A DNA stretch of 54,741 nucleotides from an uncultured Saprospiraceae bacterium. GTDB taxonomy: Bacteria > Bacteroidota > Bacteroidia > Chitinophagales > Saprospiraceae. Under the pieces are notes generated by a model. It did not search any database, was not told the origin of the DNA, and worked only from the letters and a program-made list of their open reading frames with translations. The stretch's first letter is position 1, and the number at the start of each line of letters is the position of its first letter. Below are positions 32,083 through 42,700 of this stretch, one piece after another. The stretch is from assembly GCA_938022935.1 (NCBI GenBank), contig CALIHL010000020.1:1-54741 (forward strand). Reading direction: 5' to 3'. Position numbers and translations under genes: made by a program.

Positions 32083-35000
32083 ATGAAAAGACTTTTACTA
32101 CTTTTCTCCGTACTTCTTCTCTCGGCAAGTGCTATGATGGCACAAAGAACAGTTACAGGTGTCGTTAATGACGATACAGGTGAGTCTCTTATTGGGGCTA
32201 ACGTTCTTGTTAAGGGGACAACATCTGGTACCATATCAGATATTGATGGAAGCTTTTCTATCGAAGTACCGGACGGATCTAACATCCTTTTAATAAGCTT
32301 TACTGGGTATGAATCTCAGGAAGTTGACGTTACAGGGATGTCTAACGTAACTATCTCTCTTGCACAAGGAGAACTACTTGAAGAAGTGGTTGTAACCGGC
32401 CTTGGTATCAAGAAAGAGAAAAAAGCACTTGGATATGGTGTCACAACCTTATCAAGCAAAGAGTTCACTGCACGTCAAGAAACAGACGTTGCCAGATTAT
32501 TAAGAGGTAAGGCAACTGGTGTAGATATCACATCTACTTCAGGTCTTGCAGGTTCTGGTACAAACATTATCATTAGAGGTTACTCAACTATCTCTGGTTC
32601 TAACCAACCTTTGTTCGTTGTGGATGGTGTACCTTTTAATACGAGTACAAACACTGGTAGCCAAGGATTTGGATCTGGATCTGCATCTGCATCTTCAAGA
32701 TTCCTTGACCTTGATCCTAACTCAATCGAAGAGATTTCGATCTTGAAAGGACTTTCAGCAACTGTCCTTTATGGAGAGGCTGGACGTAACGGTGTGGTTT
32801 TGGTTACTACTAAGAATGGTAGTGGTGGAGCTTCTGCTCAAGAAAAAACTGAGATTAGCGTAACACAAGGTCTTTTCCAATCAGAGATTGCAAACCTTCC
32901 TGATTACCAAAACACATATGGTAATGGATTTAACGCAGGATTCGGTTGGTTCTTCTCTAACTGGGGAGCAGCTTTTGATGATTTAAGACCATCTTCATAT
33001 GGTTCTGATTATCAAGGTGAGAAAAACGGTCGAGTATTGATCACACATCCGTATGATCAAGCGCAATACGCCGATGACTTCCCTGAGTTTGCAGGTGCTG
33101 AATATGAATATCAGCCATTTAACTCTGTAGAAGAGTTCTTCCAGCCAGGTACTTCATCAAACACATCTCTTTCTATCCAGAGTAGATTGAATGAAAATTC
33201 AACTATTTCTGCTACGTATTCTTTCTTAACAGAAGAAGGATTTACACCAAGAAGAGATGCAAGAAATGATAACAGTAGATCAAACTTCCTTGATAAGCAC
33301 AACTTTGGTCTTGGAGCACAGACTCAATTGACAAGTGGTCTTAAGATAAGAGGTAGTTTTAACTATGTTGCTAACAACAGAGAGACGCCTCTAACAGGTA
33401 CTGGTTTCGGTGGTGATGGTAACGGTCTATTTGGCGCGCTTTTATTTACACCTAGATCAGTTGACCTTAATGGTTTACCTTATCAATCTCCGATTGATGG
33501 ATCTAACGTGTACTATAGAAGAGGTTCCCCTATTCAAAACCCATTGTGGACATTGAATAACGCCAGTCAATTAGAAAACGTAAACCGTTTCTTCTCAACT
33601 GCGGAAGCTTCATATGCGATTAATGACAATATCACATTGTTATATCGACTTGGATTGGACAACTACAATCAGAAAAATCAGAGATATATCAACAGAGGTG
33701 GTGCACGTGCTCCAGATGGAGAATTACAAACTTTCCTAACATCTAATAAGATCACAGATCAGTTGGTTAATGCACTATACAACTTTCAGTTGAATGATGA
33801 CATTTCTATAGATGGTGTGATTGGAGTGAACAGTAGAAGGAACGTGTTTAATCTAACAGGTACTCTTTCAAGTAATCAGTTCGTATATGGATTGGTGCGT
33901 CACAGCAATTTTATTGATCACGATAGTTTCGATAGTGTTGTGGAAGAAAATACTTTAGGTGTATTCGGTACAGCCACAGTTGGTTATAAGTCATTCTTAT
34001 ATCTGAATGTTCAGGCTAGAAATGACTGGACTTCAACTTTGGAGCCAGGTAATAACTCAGTACTTTATCCTTCTGCTTCTGTTTCTTTCGTTCCTACAGA
34101 GGCACTATCAGGATTGCAGAACAACTCAGTTCTTAACTATTTGAAGTTGAGATTTGGATATGGTACTTCAGCCGGCTATCCTAATCCGTACTCTACGCGA
34201 AACACTTTGAATACAGCAACTAATCAGTTTGTAACAGCAGGTGGAACGGTGTTAAATACTAACGCTGTATCAAATACTCTTGGTAACAGAAATTTACGGA
34301 ATGAGTTGTTCGTGGAGTTAGAAGGTGGAGTTGAGGCTCGATTCTTAAACAACAGAGTAGGATTAGACCTCTCTTTGTATAATAAAACTTCTCAAGATTT
34401 GATTATAAATCTTCCTTTGGATCCAGCAACTGGATCAACTATTACAACTGTTAACGCAGCAGAGGTACAAAACAAAGGTATAGAGCTTGGGTTAGATATC
34501 ACCCCAGTAGTGGTTGGCGACTTTAGCTGGGATTTAACTTTGAATTATACTAAAAACGTTGCGACTGTAAATGAAATCTTTGAAGGTATCGAAAGAGTAT
34601 ACGTTGAAGGATTTGGTACGTTGGGTAACTATGCTATTCCTGGAGAGCCATTTGGTGTTATCTATGGTCAGCAGTTTCAAAGAGATGATCAAGGTCTTAT
34701 TGTTGTTGATGGCCAAGGTGGTTACAATAGAGGTGGTTTTGGTATTATTGGTGATCCAAACCCAGAGTTTACCGCTAATTGGATCAATAACTTCTCATTT
34801 AAAGGGTTGAGCCTTGGTTTCCAATGGCAGTACACGCATGGTGGTCAGTTGTATTCTTCAACGGTTGGCGCATTGTTAGCACGTGGTAACACAGTTGATT
34901 CTGACTTTGATAGATCAGTACCTATTGTACTTCCTAATGGTGTTAACTCTGATGGATCTCCTAACGATAAGCAGGTATATGTAGGTGACGAGGCATTCGC

Positions 35001-35289
35001 AACATTCTTTACAGCAGAAGGTGCGATCCTAGATGCAACTGTACTTAGACTACGTCAGATTTCATTGGCATACGCTTTACCTGAAAGTTTATTGAAGAAT
35101 ACTCCATTTGGAAGATTAGGTATCACTTTCTCAGGTGAGAACTTGTGGTATAATGCACCTAACATCCCTGCAGGAATGAATTTTGACCCTGAGGTGATCA
35201 GTACAGGTGTAGGTAATGGTAGAGGACTTGATTTCCGTACAGCTCCAACTGCAAGAAAGTATGGAGTTAGTATAAATGCCACTTTTTAA
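32083..35289 (+). CDS. SusC/RagA-family TonB-linked outer-membrane transporter (locus 2)
   Basis: The 1068 residues have a signal peptide (about 1-20, ending MMAQ) and a carboxypeptidase-like domain (about 22-110, RTVTGVVNDDTGESLIGANV). A TonB-box-like ELLEEVVVTGLGI precedes the plug (about 120-250, IIIRGYSTISGSNQPLFVVDG and a serine/glycine-rich insertion GSGSASASS). The plug ends in ATVLYGEAGRNGVVLVTTKNG, where most SusC proteins have ALYGSRAANG-like sequence. The barrel ends in SINATF. It heads an operon with a SusD-like lipoprotein and a third lipoprotein. It is a paralogue of locus 1 SusC but has diverged in the barrel, so a different substrate is likely. Confidence 0.96.
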   Translation: MKRLLLLFSVLLLSASAMMAQRTVTGVVNDDTGESLIGANVLVKGTTSGTISDIDGSFSIEVPDGSNILLISFTGYESQEVDVTGMSNVTISLAQGELLEEVVVTGLGIKKEKKALGYGVTTLSSKEFTARQETDVARLLRGKATGVDITSTSGLAGSGTNIIIRGYSTISGSNQPLFVVDGVPFNTSTNTGSQGFGSGSASASSRFLDLDPNSIEEISILKGLSATVLYGEAGRNGVVLVTTKNGSGGASAQEKTEISVTQGLFQSEIANLPDYQNTYGNGFNAGFGWFFSNWGAAFDDLRPSSYGSDYQGEKNGRVLITHPYDQAQYADDFPEFAGAEYEYQPFNSVEEFFQPGTSSNTSLSIQSRLNENSTISATYSFLTEEGFTPRRDARNDNSRSNFLDKHNFGLGAQTQLTSGLKIRGSFNYVANNRETPLTGTGFGGDGNGLFGALLFTPRSVDLNGLPYQSPIDGSNVYYRRGSPIQNPLWTLNNASQLENVNRFFSTAEASYAINDNITLLYRLGLDNYNQKNQRYINRGGARAPDGELQTFLTSNKITDQLVNALYNFQLNDDISIDGVIGVNSRRNVFNLTGTLSSNQFVYGLVRHSNFIDHDSFDSVVEENTLGVFGTATVGYKSFLYLNVQARNDWTSTLEPGNNSVLYPSASVSFVPTEALSGLQNNSVLNYLKLRFGYGTSAGYPNPYSTRNTLNTATNQFVTAGGTVLNTNAVSNTLGNRNLRNELFVELEGGVEARFLNNRVGLDLSLYNKTSQDLIINLPLDPATGSTITTVNAAEVQNKGIELGLDITPVVVGDFSWDLTLNYTKNVATVNEIFEGIERVYVEGFGTLGNYAIPGEPFGVIYGQQFQRDDQGLIVVDGQGGYNRGGFGIIGDPNPEFTANWINNFSFKGLSLGFQWQYTHGGQLYSSTVGALLARGNTVDSDFDRSVPIVLPNGVNSDGSPNDKQVYVGDEAFATFFTAEGAILDATVLRLRQISLAYALPESLLKNTPFGRLGITFSGENLWYNAPNIPAGMNFDPEVISTGVGNGRGLDFRTAPTARKYGVSINATF

Positions 35290-35322
35290 TTATTGAAATC
35301 TTAGTATTTCAAAACAGTAAAA

Positions 35323-37038
35323 ATGACAAAAATGAAAATTATCAATAGATTGATAGTTGTACTCTTTGTTCTAGGCTTTGCGTCTTCTTGTGAGAACTTG
35401 GAATTGGATCTTTTAGATAATCCAAATGCAATCACTCCAGAAAATGCGAGTTTGAATGACTTGTACAATAGTGTTCAATTAGGTTTTAGAGATGCCTTCC
35501 TCAATGCACAAGGTACGCCTGGTGCAGCAGCAAGAATGTATTACGCAGGTGGCGGTACATATGAGGATTTTGCACCAGCAGAGACTTTTGATGGTCTATG
35601 GAATACGGTGTATGCTGGATTGTTTCCAGATATCGATGCCCTACTGGCTATTTCAGAGCCGGGTGGATTTGATGTCCACTCAGGTACGGCTAAAATTATG
35701 AAAGCTTACATGCTGATAACACTTGCTGATATTTTAGGAGATGTTCCTAATAGTCAAGCAGGTCAAGGTACGGATGTTATATCTCCGGGTTCAGACTCTA
35801 GCTCAGATGTATACGCATCTGCTATAGCACTGCTTGATGAAGCGATAGGGCAATTATCTGGCACAAGTGCAGGATCACCTGCATATGAAGGATTTTTTAA
35901 CGGTGATGCAGCTCAGTGGATTAAAGTAGCTAATACGATTAAGTTGAAAGCTGCTATTAATACCAAAGATGGAGGAACAGTTAGTTCGCTTGTAAGTGGT
36001 GGTAATATCATTACCTCAGCTGCGGATGACTTTGTTTTCCAATATGGAAACCAAAGAAACAATCCTAACTCAAGACATCCTTTTTACAACAATCACTATG
36101 AAAATGGTGATGGTACTTATATGTCTAACTACTTCATGTGGTTATTAGCTGGTGATAAAGTAGCTGCCAGTGGTGCTGCTATTACAGATCCTCGTATCAG
36201 ATACTACTTCTATAGAAAAGTTGATGATGCAGGAGCACAAGATCAAACGACGTTCTCTTGTACTTTCTCAATCTTCCCTGATCAAAGCTTTAAGCCTGCT
36301 CACTGGGAAGCAACAAGTCCTAATGTTCCTTACTGTATCATCCCTAACACGGGATATTCAGGAAGAGATCACTTGAACTCTTCAGGTATACCACCTGATG
36401 GTCCGATTCGTACGTCTTACGGATTATATCCAGGAGGTGGACAGTTTGATGATGATACATTTGGTGATACTCGTGCAGCTGGTACAACTGGTGGTTTAGG
36501 TCAGGGTATATTGCCTATGATGTTATCTTCAATGACAGATTTGCTTAGAGCAGAAGCAGCACTTACCTTGGGTACAAGCGATGACGCACGTGCTTTATTA
36601 GAAAGTGGTATCAGAGCTTCTATGGCTAAGGTGGTCGGTTTTGAAAGTATAGTATCTGCCACTATGGGTAGATCTGTAACTTTGAGAGATGGACGTGAAG
36701 GAACGATCAAAGATTTGTTTGGTACAAATGATGGCGACATAGACAACTATGTAGCAAGCGTTTTAGAACTCTATGATGCGGCAAGTGCAGATGGCAAACT
36801 TGATTTGGTTGTAAAGGAAATGATGATTGCATCATGGGGTAATGGGATCGAAGCTTACAATCTATATAGAAGAACAGGTAAGCCTAACAATATGGTACCT
36901 GCTCTTGAAGCTTCTTACGGAGAGTTTCCAAGAACATTCTTGCTTCCTGCTGTTCACGTAACAAGAAATGCAAGCGTTTCTCAGAAGGCGTTCTCTGATA
37001 GAGTATTCTGGGATGATGGATCGGTAGATCTTTATTAA
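35323..37038 (+). CDS. SusD/RagB-like outer-membrane lipoprotein (locus 2)
   Basis: The lipoprotein signal ends in FASSC (Cys23 from the ATG at 35323; an ATG at 35332 is equally possible). The mature protein starts with DLLDNPNAITPENASLNDLYNS and continues with SusD-type helices (KIMKAYMLITLADILGDVP, QWIKVANTIKLKAAINT) and MMIASWGNGIEAYNLYRRTGKP near the C terminus. The 571 residues are longer than the locus 1 partner, so the two SusD-like proteins belong to different branches. It lies 33 bases after susC and 23 bases before the third gene. Confidence 0.93.
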   Translation: MTKMKIINRLIVVLFVLGFASSCENLELDLLDNPNAITPENASLNDLYNSVQLGFRDAFLNAQGTPGAAARMYYAGGGTYEDFAPAETFDGLWNTVYAGLFPDIDALLAISEPGGFDVHSGTAKIMKAYMLITLADILGDVPNSQAGQGTDVISPGSDSSSDVYASAIALLDEAIGQLSGTSAGSPAYEGFFNGDAAQWIKVANTIKLKAAINTKDGGTVSSLVSGGNIITSAADDFVFQYGNQRNNPNSRHPFYNNHYENGDGTYMSNYFMWLLAGDKVAASGAAITDPRIRYYFYRKVDDAGAQDQTTFSCTFSIFPDQSFKPAHWEATSPNVPYCIIPNTGYSGRDHLNSSGIPPDGPIRTSYGLYPGGGQFDDDTFGDTRAAGTTGGLGQGILPMMLSSMTDLLRAEAALTLGTSDDARALLESGIRASMAKVVGFESIVSATMGRSVTLRDGREGTIKDLFGTNDGDIDNYVASVLELYDAASADGKLDLVVKEMMIASWGNGIEAYNLYRRTGKPNNMVPALEASYGEFPRTFLLPAVHVTRNASVSQKAFSDRVFWDDGSVDLY

Positions 37039-37061
37039 TCACAATAAATAGAATATATATT

Positions 37062-37988
37062 ATGAAATTATATAATAAAATACTGGGATTAATAGCCATC
37101 CTTCTTGTTGTTGCTTCATGTACGGATGAAGACAGACTTCCATTGGTGGTTCTTGATACAGTAGAAAAAGGAGCTTACCCGCGTCTTATAAATCAGACAG
37201 AGAGTTTGATCAACTTATTTGACGTTGCAGGTTCAAGCTATACTTATAGTGTTGAGTTTGTAGATGAAGAAGGTGGAGCACTTGTGGCTGCTTACGTTGT
37301 TGATCTTGTTTATGATGACAATGATCCATCTAACGGCGATAACAGCTCAGGACCAACGGAATATATCCGTGTGACTTCAGATCAGTTTACACAGAGTGAG
37401 AATGGTTTCCTTTCGCCTCCAGCATTTACAATAACAGGTACTCAAGCGCTTGCAGCAGCAGGTGTATCAGAGGATCAAGTTAGTGCAGGTGACAACTTTA
37501 ACTTTGTTGGTAGAGTTGAGTTGACTGATGGACGTATTTTCACTCAGACAAACTCTTCTGCAACCATTATTGGTCCAGCATTTAAGGGACACTTTAACTT
37601 TACCATGCCAGCGTCATGTCCTTCGGACTTAACTGGAACATTTGCATATGAGACAACAGATGTATGGTGTGATGGTAGCTCAGTATCTGGTACAGTTGAT
37701 ATCAATGCCAATGGCGGTGGTGTATACACGTTCAGTGATTGGGCATTTGGTGCTTATGGACCTTGCTACGGCGGAGGTACTGCATCAGGTAACTTGACAT
37801 TTACTGATGTTTGTCTTGATGTTGCCTTTACTGGCTTCACAGATAGCTTTGGTGATACATGGACATATACTTCATCTATAGATGGTGATGCTTGGACGAT
37901 CGCATGGGTTAACACTTATGGTGAGGCGGCTACAAGTACTATCTTCTATCCAGGTGGTGCTGATTGGCCAATTACCCTTGTAGACTAA
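37062..37988 (+). CDS. Third-partner surface lipoprotein (locus 2)
   Basis: The family is not recognised. The 308 residues have a lipoprotein signal (LLVVASC, Cys20). A middle beta-rich region covers about 45-175 (SINLFDVAGSSYTYSVEFVD, VGRVELTDGRIF). The C-terminal domain covers about 182-308 and begins CPSDLTGTFAYE, followed by SGTVDINANGGGVYTFSDWA and FGAYGPCYGGG. That C-terminal part has the same layout as the C-terminal domain of the third lipoprotein of locus 1 (Cys, then DL-GT-Y, then a glycine-rich turn and an aromatic GA-x-G stretch). It occupies the SusE-like position and is a candidate substrate-binding protein. A terminator follows. Confidence 0.8.
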   Translation: MKLYNKILGLIAILLVVASCTDEDRLPLVVLDTVEKGAYPRLINQTESLINLFDVAGSSYTYSVEFVDEEGGALVAAYVVDLVYDDNDPSNGDNSSGPTEYIRVTSDQFTQSENGFLSPPAFTITGTQALAAAGVSEDQVSAGDNFNFVGRVELTDGRIFTQTNSSATIIGPAFKGHFNFTMPASCPSDLTGTFAYETTDVWCDGSSVSGTVDINANGGGVYTFSDWAFGAYGPCYGGGTASGNLTFTDVCLDVAFTGFTDSFGDTWTYTSSIDGDAWTIAWVNTYGEAATSTIFYPGGADWPITLVD

Positions 37989-38019
37989 TATGTGATTAAT
38001 CACATTAGTACAATAAATG

Positions 38020-38054
38020 AAAAGCCACACTCTACACAGGGTGTGGCTTTTTTT
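38020..38054 (+). terminator. Rho-independent terminator of SusCD locus 2
   Basis: GCCACACTC pairs with GGGTGTGGC (one G-T pair), extended by A-T pairs, around a TACACA loop, and ends in a long T run. It separates the SusCD operon from the sulfotransferase-like gene that starts 13 bases later. Confidence 0.9.
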
Positions 38055-38066
38055 ACTTTTAGATTT

Positions 38067-39719
38067 ATGAGAACAATAGTCATTCTACTTCTTTGTACAT
38101 CGAGCGTATACTTACAATCGCAAAACACGGTTGGGCTTTTGTCTTATAGCAAATCATCCTCATATGATGGATTTAACTTGCTATATCCACACAATCAGTC
38201 AACCACCTATCTCGTAGACAACTGTGGGCAGATCGTGCACTCATGGGAAGATATGGAGCCCACTGTTCCTGGCAACTCTGCCTATATCACTGATGAAGGG
38301 AACCTCATCAGATGTAAGAGATTGCAGACTTCTGCAGTTAATGATCCCATCTGGGCAGGCGGGGGTGGAGAAACAGTCGAAGTATTGGATTGGGACAATC
38401 AGCTCATAGCATCTTTTACGCTCAATGACAGTACGATGCGTCTGCATCATGATATAGCTCCTATGCCCAATGGCAATGTCTTGATGATCGCTTGGGAGCT
38501 AAAGAGTATGGATGAAGCTATCGATGCAGGTAGAAACCCAACACTGCTGGACCAGAACAAACTATGGCCCGAAGTGATCTTAGAGTGGGACCCAAAGACT
38601 GATTCTATCGTCTGGACATGGAAAGCGTGGGATCATCTCATACAAGAGTTTGATCAGTCAAAAGCTAACTTTGGTATTATATCTGAACATCCTGAGTTGA
38701 TTGATGTAAATTATGACGAGCATGATGGTCATCCCGATTGGTTACACATCAACTCTATAGATTATAATCCAGTCTTGGATCATATCGTACTAAGTGTCCC
38801 TTACTTTAATGAACTATGGATCATAGATCACTCGACAACATCCGAAGAAGCTGCTGGACATGAAGGCGGCGCGTCAGGAAAAGGTGGTGATCTCCTATAT
38901 AGATGGGGAAACCCTAGAGCCTATAATCAAGAGGGAGAGCAGAAGCTTTTCTTTCAGCATGATGTCCATTGGGCATCAAAAACTGCAGCTACATCTGGAG
39001 AAGATGTTGGAAAGCTGGTTATGTTCAACAATAGAGTGTCTGAGACACTATCTACAGCTACAATCTTAAGCACTCCGCTTACCGCAAATACTTCTAATTA
39101 CATTTTGGATCAAGGAGTTTATGGTCCATCAGAATTTAATCGCGTAGTCTCATATCCAGGAGATGATGCTCGAAGTAGCTCTAACTCTTTATCGAGTGCT
39201 CAGCTTTTGCCAAATGGTAATATGCTGATGTGTGCCGGACGTTGGGGGTTTTCATATGAAGTGACCGAAGAAGAGAAAATAGCTTGGGAATACATTACTC
39301 CATTGAAGACAGGAAAACCAATAGATCAAGGAGACACAACCTTGAGTATCAACAACAACCTCACCTTTCGGATAAAGAGATATGATATGGACTTTATTGG
39401 TTTTAACAATCGTGATCTAAGCCCTAAAGGATATATAGAGTTGCTGCCAGATGAAGAATATTGTGATCTCTTGATCACAAGTACAATTGATACTAAAACT
39501 AAAGTCGCAAAAGTATATCCTAACCCTACCTCGTCAACAATGACAATAGAGAGAGAACAAGGAGATGCAACAACTCTGGAGCTCTATGATTTTTCTGGAA
39601 AAAGGGTTAAAAACCAAACTGTAAAAGGGCAGTTAATAGAGCTAGACTTAAGCAATCTTACCAAAGGATTCTACTTTATAAGAATAGACAATCTGTTATC
39701 AAGGTTTGTAAAAGTCTAA
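38067..39719 (+). CDS. Secreted arylsulfotransferase-like propeller protein with T9SS sorting domain
   Basis: The 550 residues start at the ATG at 38067. An in-frame GTG at 37992 would run through the terminator and is rejected. After a signal peptide (about 1-21) comes an ASST-like beta-propeller: GLLSYSKSSSYDGFNLLYP, ETVEVLDWDNQLIASF, RLHHDIAPMPNGNVLMIAWE, HINSIDYNPVLDHIVLS and HDVHWAS. Arylsulfate sulfotransferases move sulfate between phenolic compounds through a catalytic histidine; which His serves here is not certain. The last ~75 residues are a T9SS type A sorting domain (VYPNPTSSTMTIE, LELYDFSGKRV, GFYFIRIDN). It heads an operon with an FG-GAP lipoprotein (6-base gap). Confidence 0.85.
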   Translation: MRTIVILLLCTSSVYLQSQNTVGLLSYSKSSSYDGFNLLYPHNQSTTYLVDNCGQIVHSWEDMEPTVPGNSAYITDEGNLIRCKRLQTSAVNDPIWAGGGGETVEVLDWDNQLIASFTLNDSTMRLHHDIAPMPNGNVLMIAWELKSMDEAIDAGRNPTLLDQNKLWPEVILEWDPKTDSIVWTWKAWDHLIQEFDQSKANFGIISEHPELIDVNYDEHDGHPDWLHINSIDYNPVLDHIVLSVPYFNELWIIDHSTTSEEAAGHEGGASGKGGDLLYRWGNPRAYNQEGEQKLFFQHDVHWASKTAATSGEDVGKLVMFNNRVSETLSTATILSTPLTANTSNYILDQGVYGPSEFNRVVSYPGDDARSSSNSLSSAQLLPNGNMLMCAGRWGFSYEVTEEEKIAWEYITPLKTGKPIDQGDTTLSINNNLTFRIKRYDMDFIGFNNRDLSPKGYIELLPDEEYCDLLITSTIDTKTKVAKVYPNPTSSTMTIEREQGDATTLELYDFSGKRVKNQTVKGQLIELDLSNLTKGFYFIRIDNLLSRFVKV

Positions 39720-39725
39720 TCTGAA

Positions 39726-42700
39726 ATGACACATAAGTTAAAGTTCCTGTTCTCTTTATTATTAGCGATAGCTATAATCTCCTCTTGTTCTGAACCAAAA
39801 GAAAAGAACATAGAGTCTTTCAAAGTATTTGACGAAGTCAGGTCGGCTCACTCAGGGATTACCTTTTCTAATGATCTAAAACCGGACGTGTCTACAAAAT
39901 CTAATCTGTTGGACTTTGACTACTTCTATAATGGAGCAGGGGTTGGTGTGGGAGATATAAATAACGATGGTTTAGAAGATGTCTTTTTCTGCGGTAATCA
40001 AGTCGATAACAAGCTTTATCTCAACAAGGGAGATTTGCAATTTGAAGATATTTCTGATCAAGCAGGCATCAATGTTGGCAAAGGTTGGGCTAACGGCGTG
40101 ACTTTTGTCGACATAAACAAAGATGGCTGGTTGGACATATACGTAAGTCAAGGTGGTCCATTGAACAAAGAAGATAGAAAGAATAAACTTTATATCAACA
40201 ATCAGGATTTATCATTTACAGAGTCAGCAAGCACCTATGGCTTGGATGATGAAGGAATCACTACGCAGTCGGCGTTTTTTGATTTTGATAAGGACGGAGA
40301 TATGGATTGTATCGTCATGAATGAAAGCGATTATTATGGATTAGACCCTGTAACCTTTCATCGGATATTAATAGAGCGAGAGCAAGATGCTTATACTTCT
40401 TACTCTCACATGTACAAGAATGAAAACGGCACTTTCAAAGATGTTACAATTGAAAGTGGAATCACATCACCGACTTTTGGCCTTGGCTTAGCCATCAGTG
40501 ACTTTAATCAGGATGGCTGGTTAGATATATATATGGCCAATGACTACTACCAGCCCGACAATCTATATATCAATAAGAAGAATGGAACATTCTCTGATCG
40601 ATCAAAGGCTCATCTTAATCAGATGTCCTTTTTTGGAATGGGTTTAGATGTAGCGGACGTGAATAATGATGGACTGCAAGACATATTCGTATTGGATATG
40701 GCGGCAAAAGATCATGTTAGATCTAAGACGCTGATGGCCTCTATGGATCTCTCAAGTTTTGATCTTCTTGTAAATACTTTTGGATTTCCGTATCAGTATA
40801 TGTTCAATTCTTTGATGGTAAATGATGGCGGTAACCGCTATAACAATGTGGCCCATCTATCAGGAGTAGCATCTACAGATTGGAGTTGGAGTGCGCTTAT
40901 AGACGATTATGATCAGGATGGATTGCAAGACATATTTGTAAGTAACGGCTACCGTAAGTATGCTACCGACAATGATTTTAAAAGCAAGGTAAATCAAGCA
41001 AAAGCCGCTCACAACAATAGAGTGCCGTTGGATGTAAAACAAGAACTTTATAATTCTATACCCAGTGAGTCGCTTCCCAATATAGTTTTTCAGCAATCGG
41101 AAAAATTGAAATTTGTCGAAGTGCAAGACAAGTGGGGATTAGAAAAGTCAACTTATTCTAATGGCGCCGCCTCAGCTGACTTAGATAATGATGGTGACTT
41201 GGATTTATTGATTAACAACATAGATCAAGAAGCACTCTTGTATGAAAACAAAGCAAGTGATCACCACAACTACCTGAACGTGAAGCTCACTGATCATGAT
41301 GCTCAGGCACTTGTAAGGATATCTTATAACGGCGAAGAGAGAATGTCAGAGGTAAAAAGAGTAAGAGGATATATGAGTTCAGTGGAGCCAATTGCTCATT
41401 TTGGTATTGGCAACGTTAAGCAAATAGACAGAGTTGAAGTTGAGTATTTGGATGGGTCTATATCTGTTCAAGAAGATGTTGGTGCCAACCAAACGCTGAT
41501 AGTTGACAAACCTAATAATGATATTGCAGCTAATGATGTTAAGAAAGCAATTAGAAAGTTTGGTACAGTCCCTGCTGTGGCTTTTGGAATAAACTATACG
41601 CATCAAGAGAATGTATATAATGATTTTTCCAAAGAAGTCTTATTGCCATACAAACAGTCGTCCTATGGGCCTTGCATAGCCAAAGCAGATGTCAATGGAG
41701 ATGGCATAGAAGATATGTTCTTGGGAGGCGCAAAAGGTCAATCTGCTTTGATTTACTTGAGTGCAGGAGCATCTTATGCCACTTTACATCCTGAAGCTTT
41801 TGATGTTGATAAGATCTACGAAGATGTTGCAGCTACATTTACAGATGTTGATATGGATGGAGATAAAGATCTTATTGTTTTAAGTGGAGGCAATGCCGAG
41901 TCAGAAGGATCGGTACTTTATAAAGATCGTATATACATCAATGATTCCAACAATTGGAATAAATCGAGCCTTTCGATTGGGAATGAATCACATGTTGGAG
42001 GTGCAATTGTAGAGATAGACTATGATCAAGATGGCGATATGGATATTCTAATTGGCAACCGTATCGTACCACAAAAATACCCTTTAGCAGCACCATCTCG
42101 TTTGTTAGAAAATAGAGAAGGAGAGTTTATTGATGTGACTAAGAGTGTCATGCCAGAACTTTTATCAGTAGGGATCGTCAATGATATCGAAGTATCAGAT
42201 ATCAACAATGACGGTTGGATGGACGTTATAACTGTAGGTGAATGGGAGCAACCTTGGATTTTTGAAAATAACGAAGGCGTGCTTGAGTTGAGGAACATAT
42301 CATTTAAAGAAAAGGGCCTCTGGTTTTCCGTTACGGCTACAGATGTTGATGGCGATGGCGATCAAGATTACGTATTGGGCAATATTGGTGAGAATTATAA
42401 ACTGAAAGCTTCCTCAGAATCTCCGCTCTTGGTTTATGCTGGTGATCTTGATGAAAACAAGACGCATGATTTGGTGTTGAGTAAAAAATATAACGGCGAG
42501 TATGTGCCTGTAAGAGGGAAGGAGTGTTCTACTGAGCAGCTTCCATTTATTCAAGATAAGTTTGAATCATATCAAGAGTATGCTTCATCAAGTCTTATAG
42601 ATGTTTACGGAAGTGATAACCTATCTGAGACTTATAAAAAGAGTGTGACTACGACAAGCTCTATGCTGTTGATCAATGAAGGGGATTTTAATTTCTCAGT

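Noticed and set aside
37992..38066. GTG extension of the arylsulfotransferase-like gene, containing the palindrome GTGATTAATCAC
   Set aside because: The extension would span the SusCD terminator and bury the signal peptide. The 12-base palindrome lies just after the locus 2 stop codon and has no clear role.
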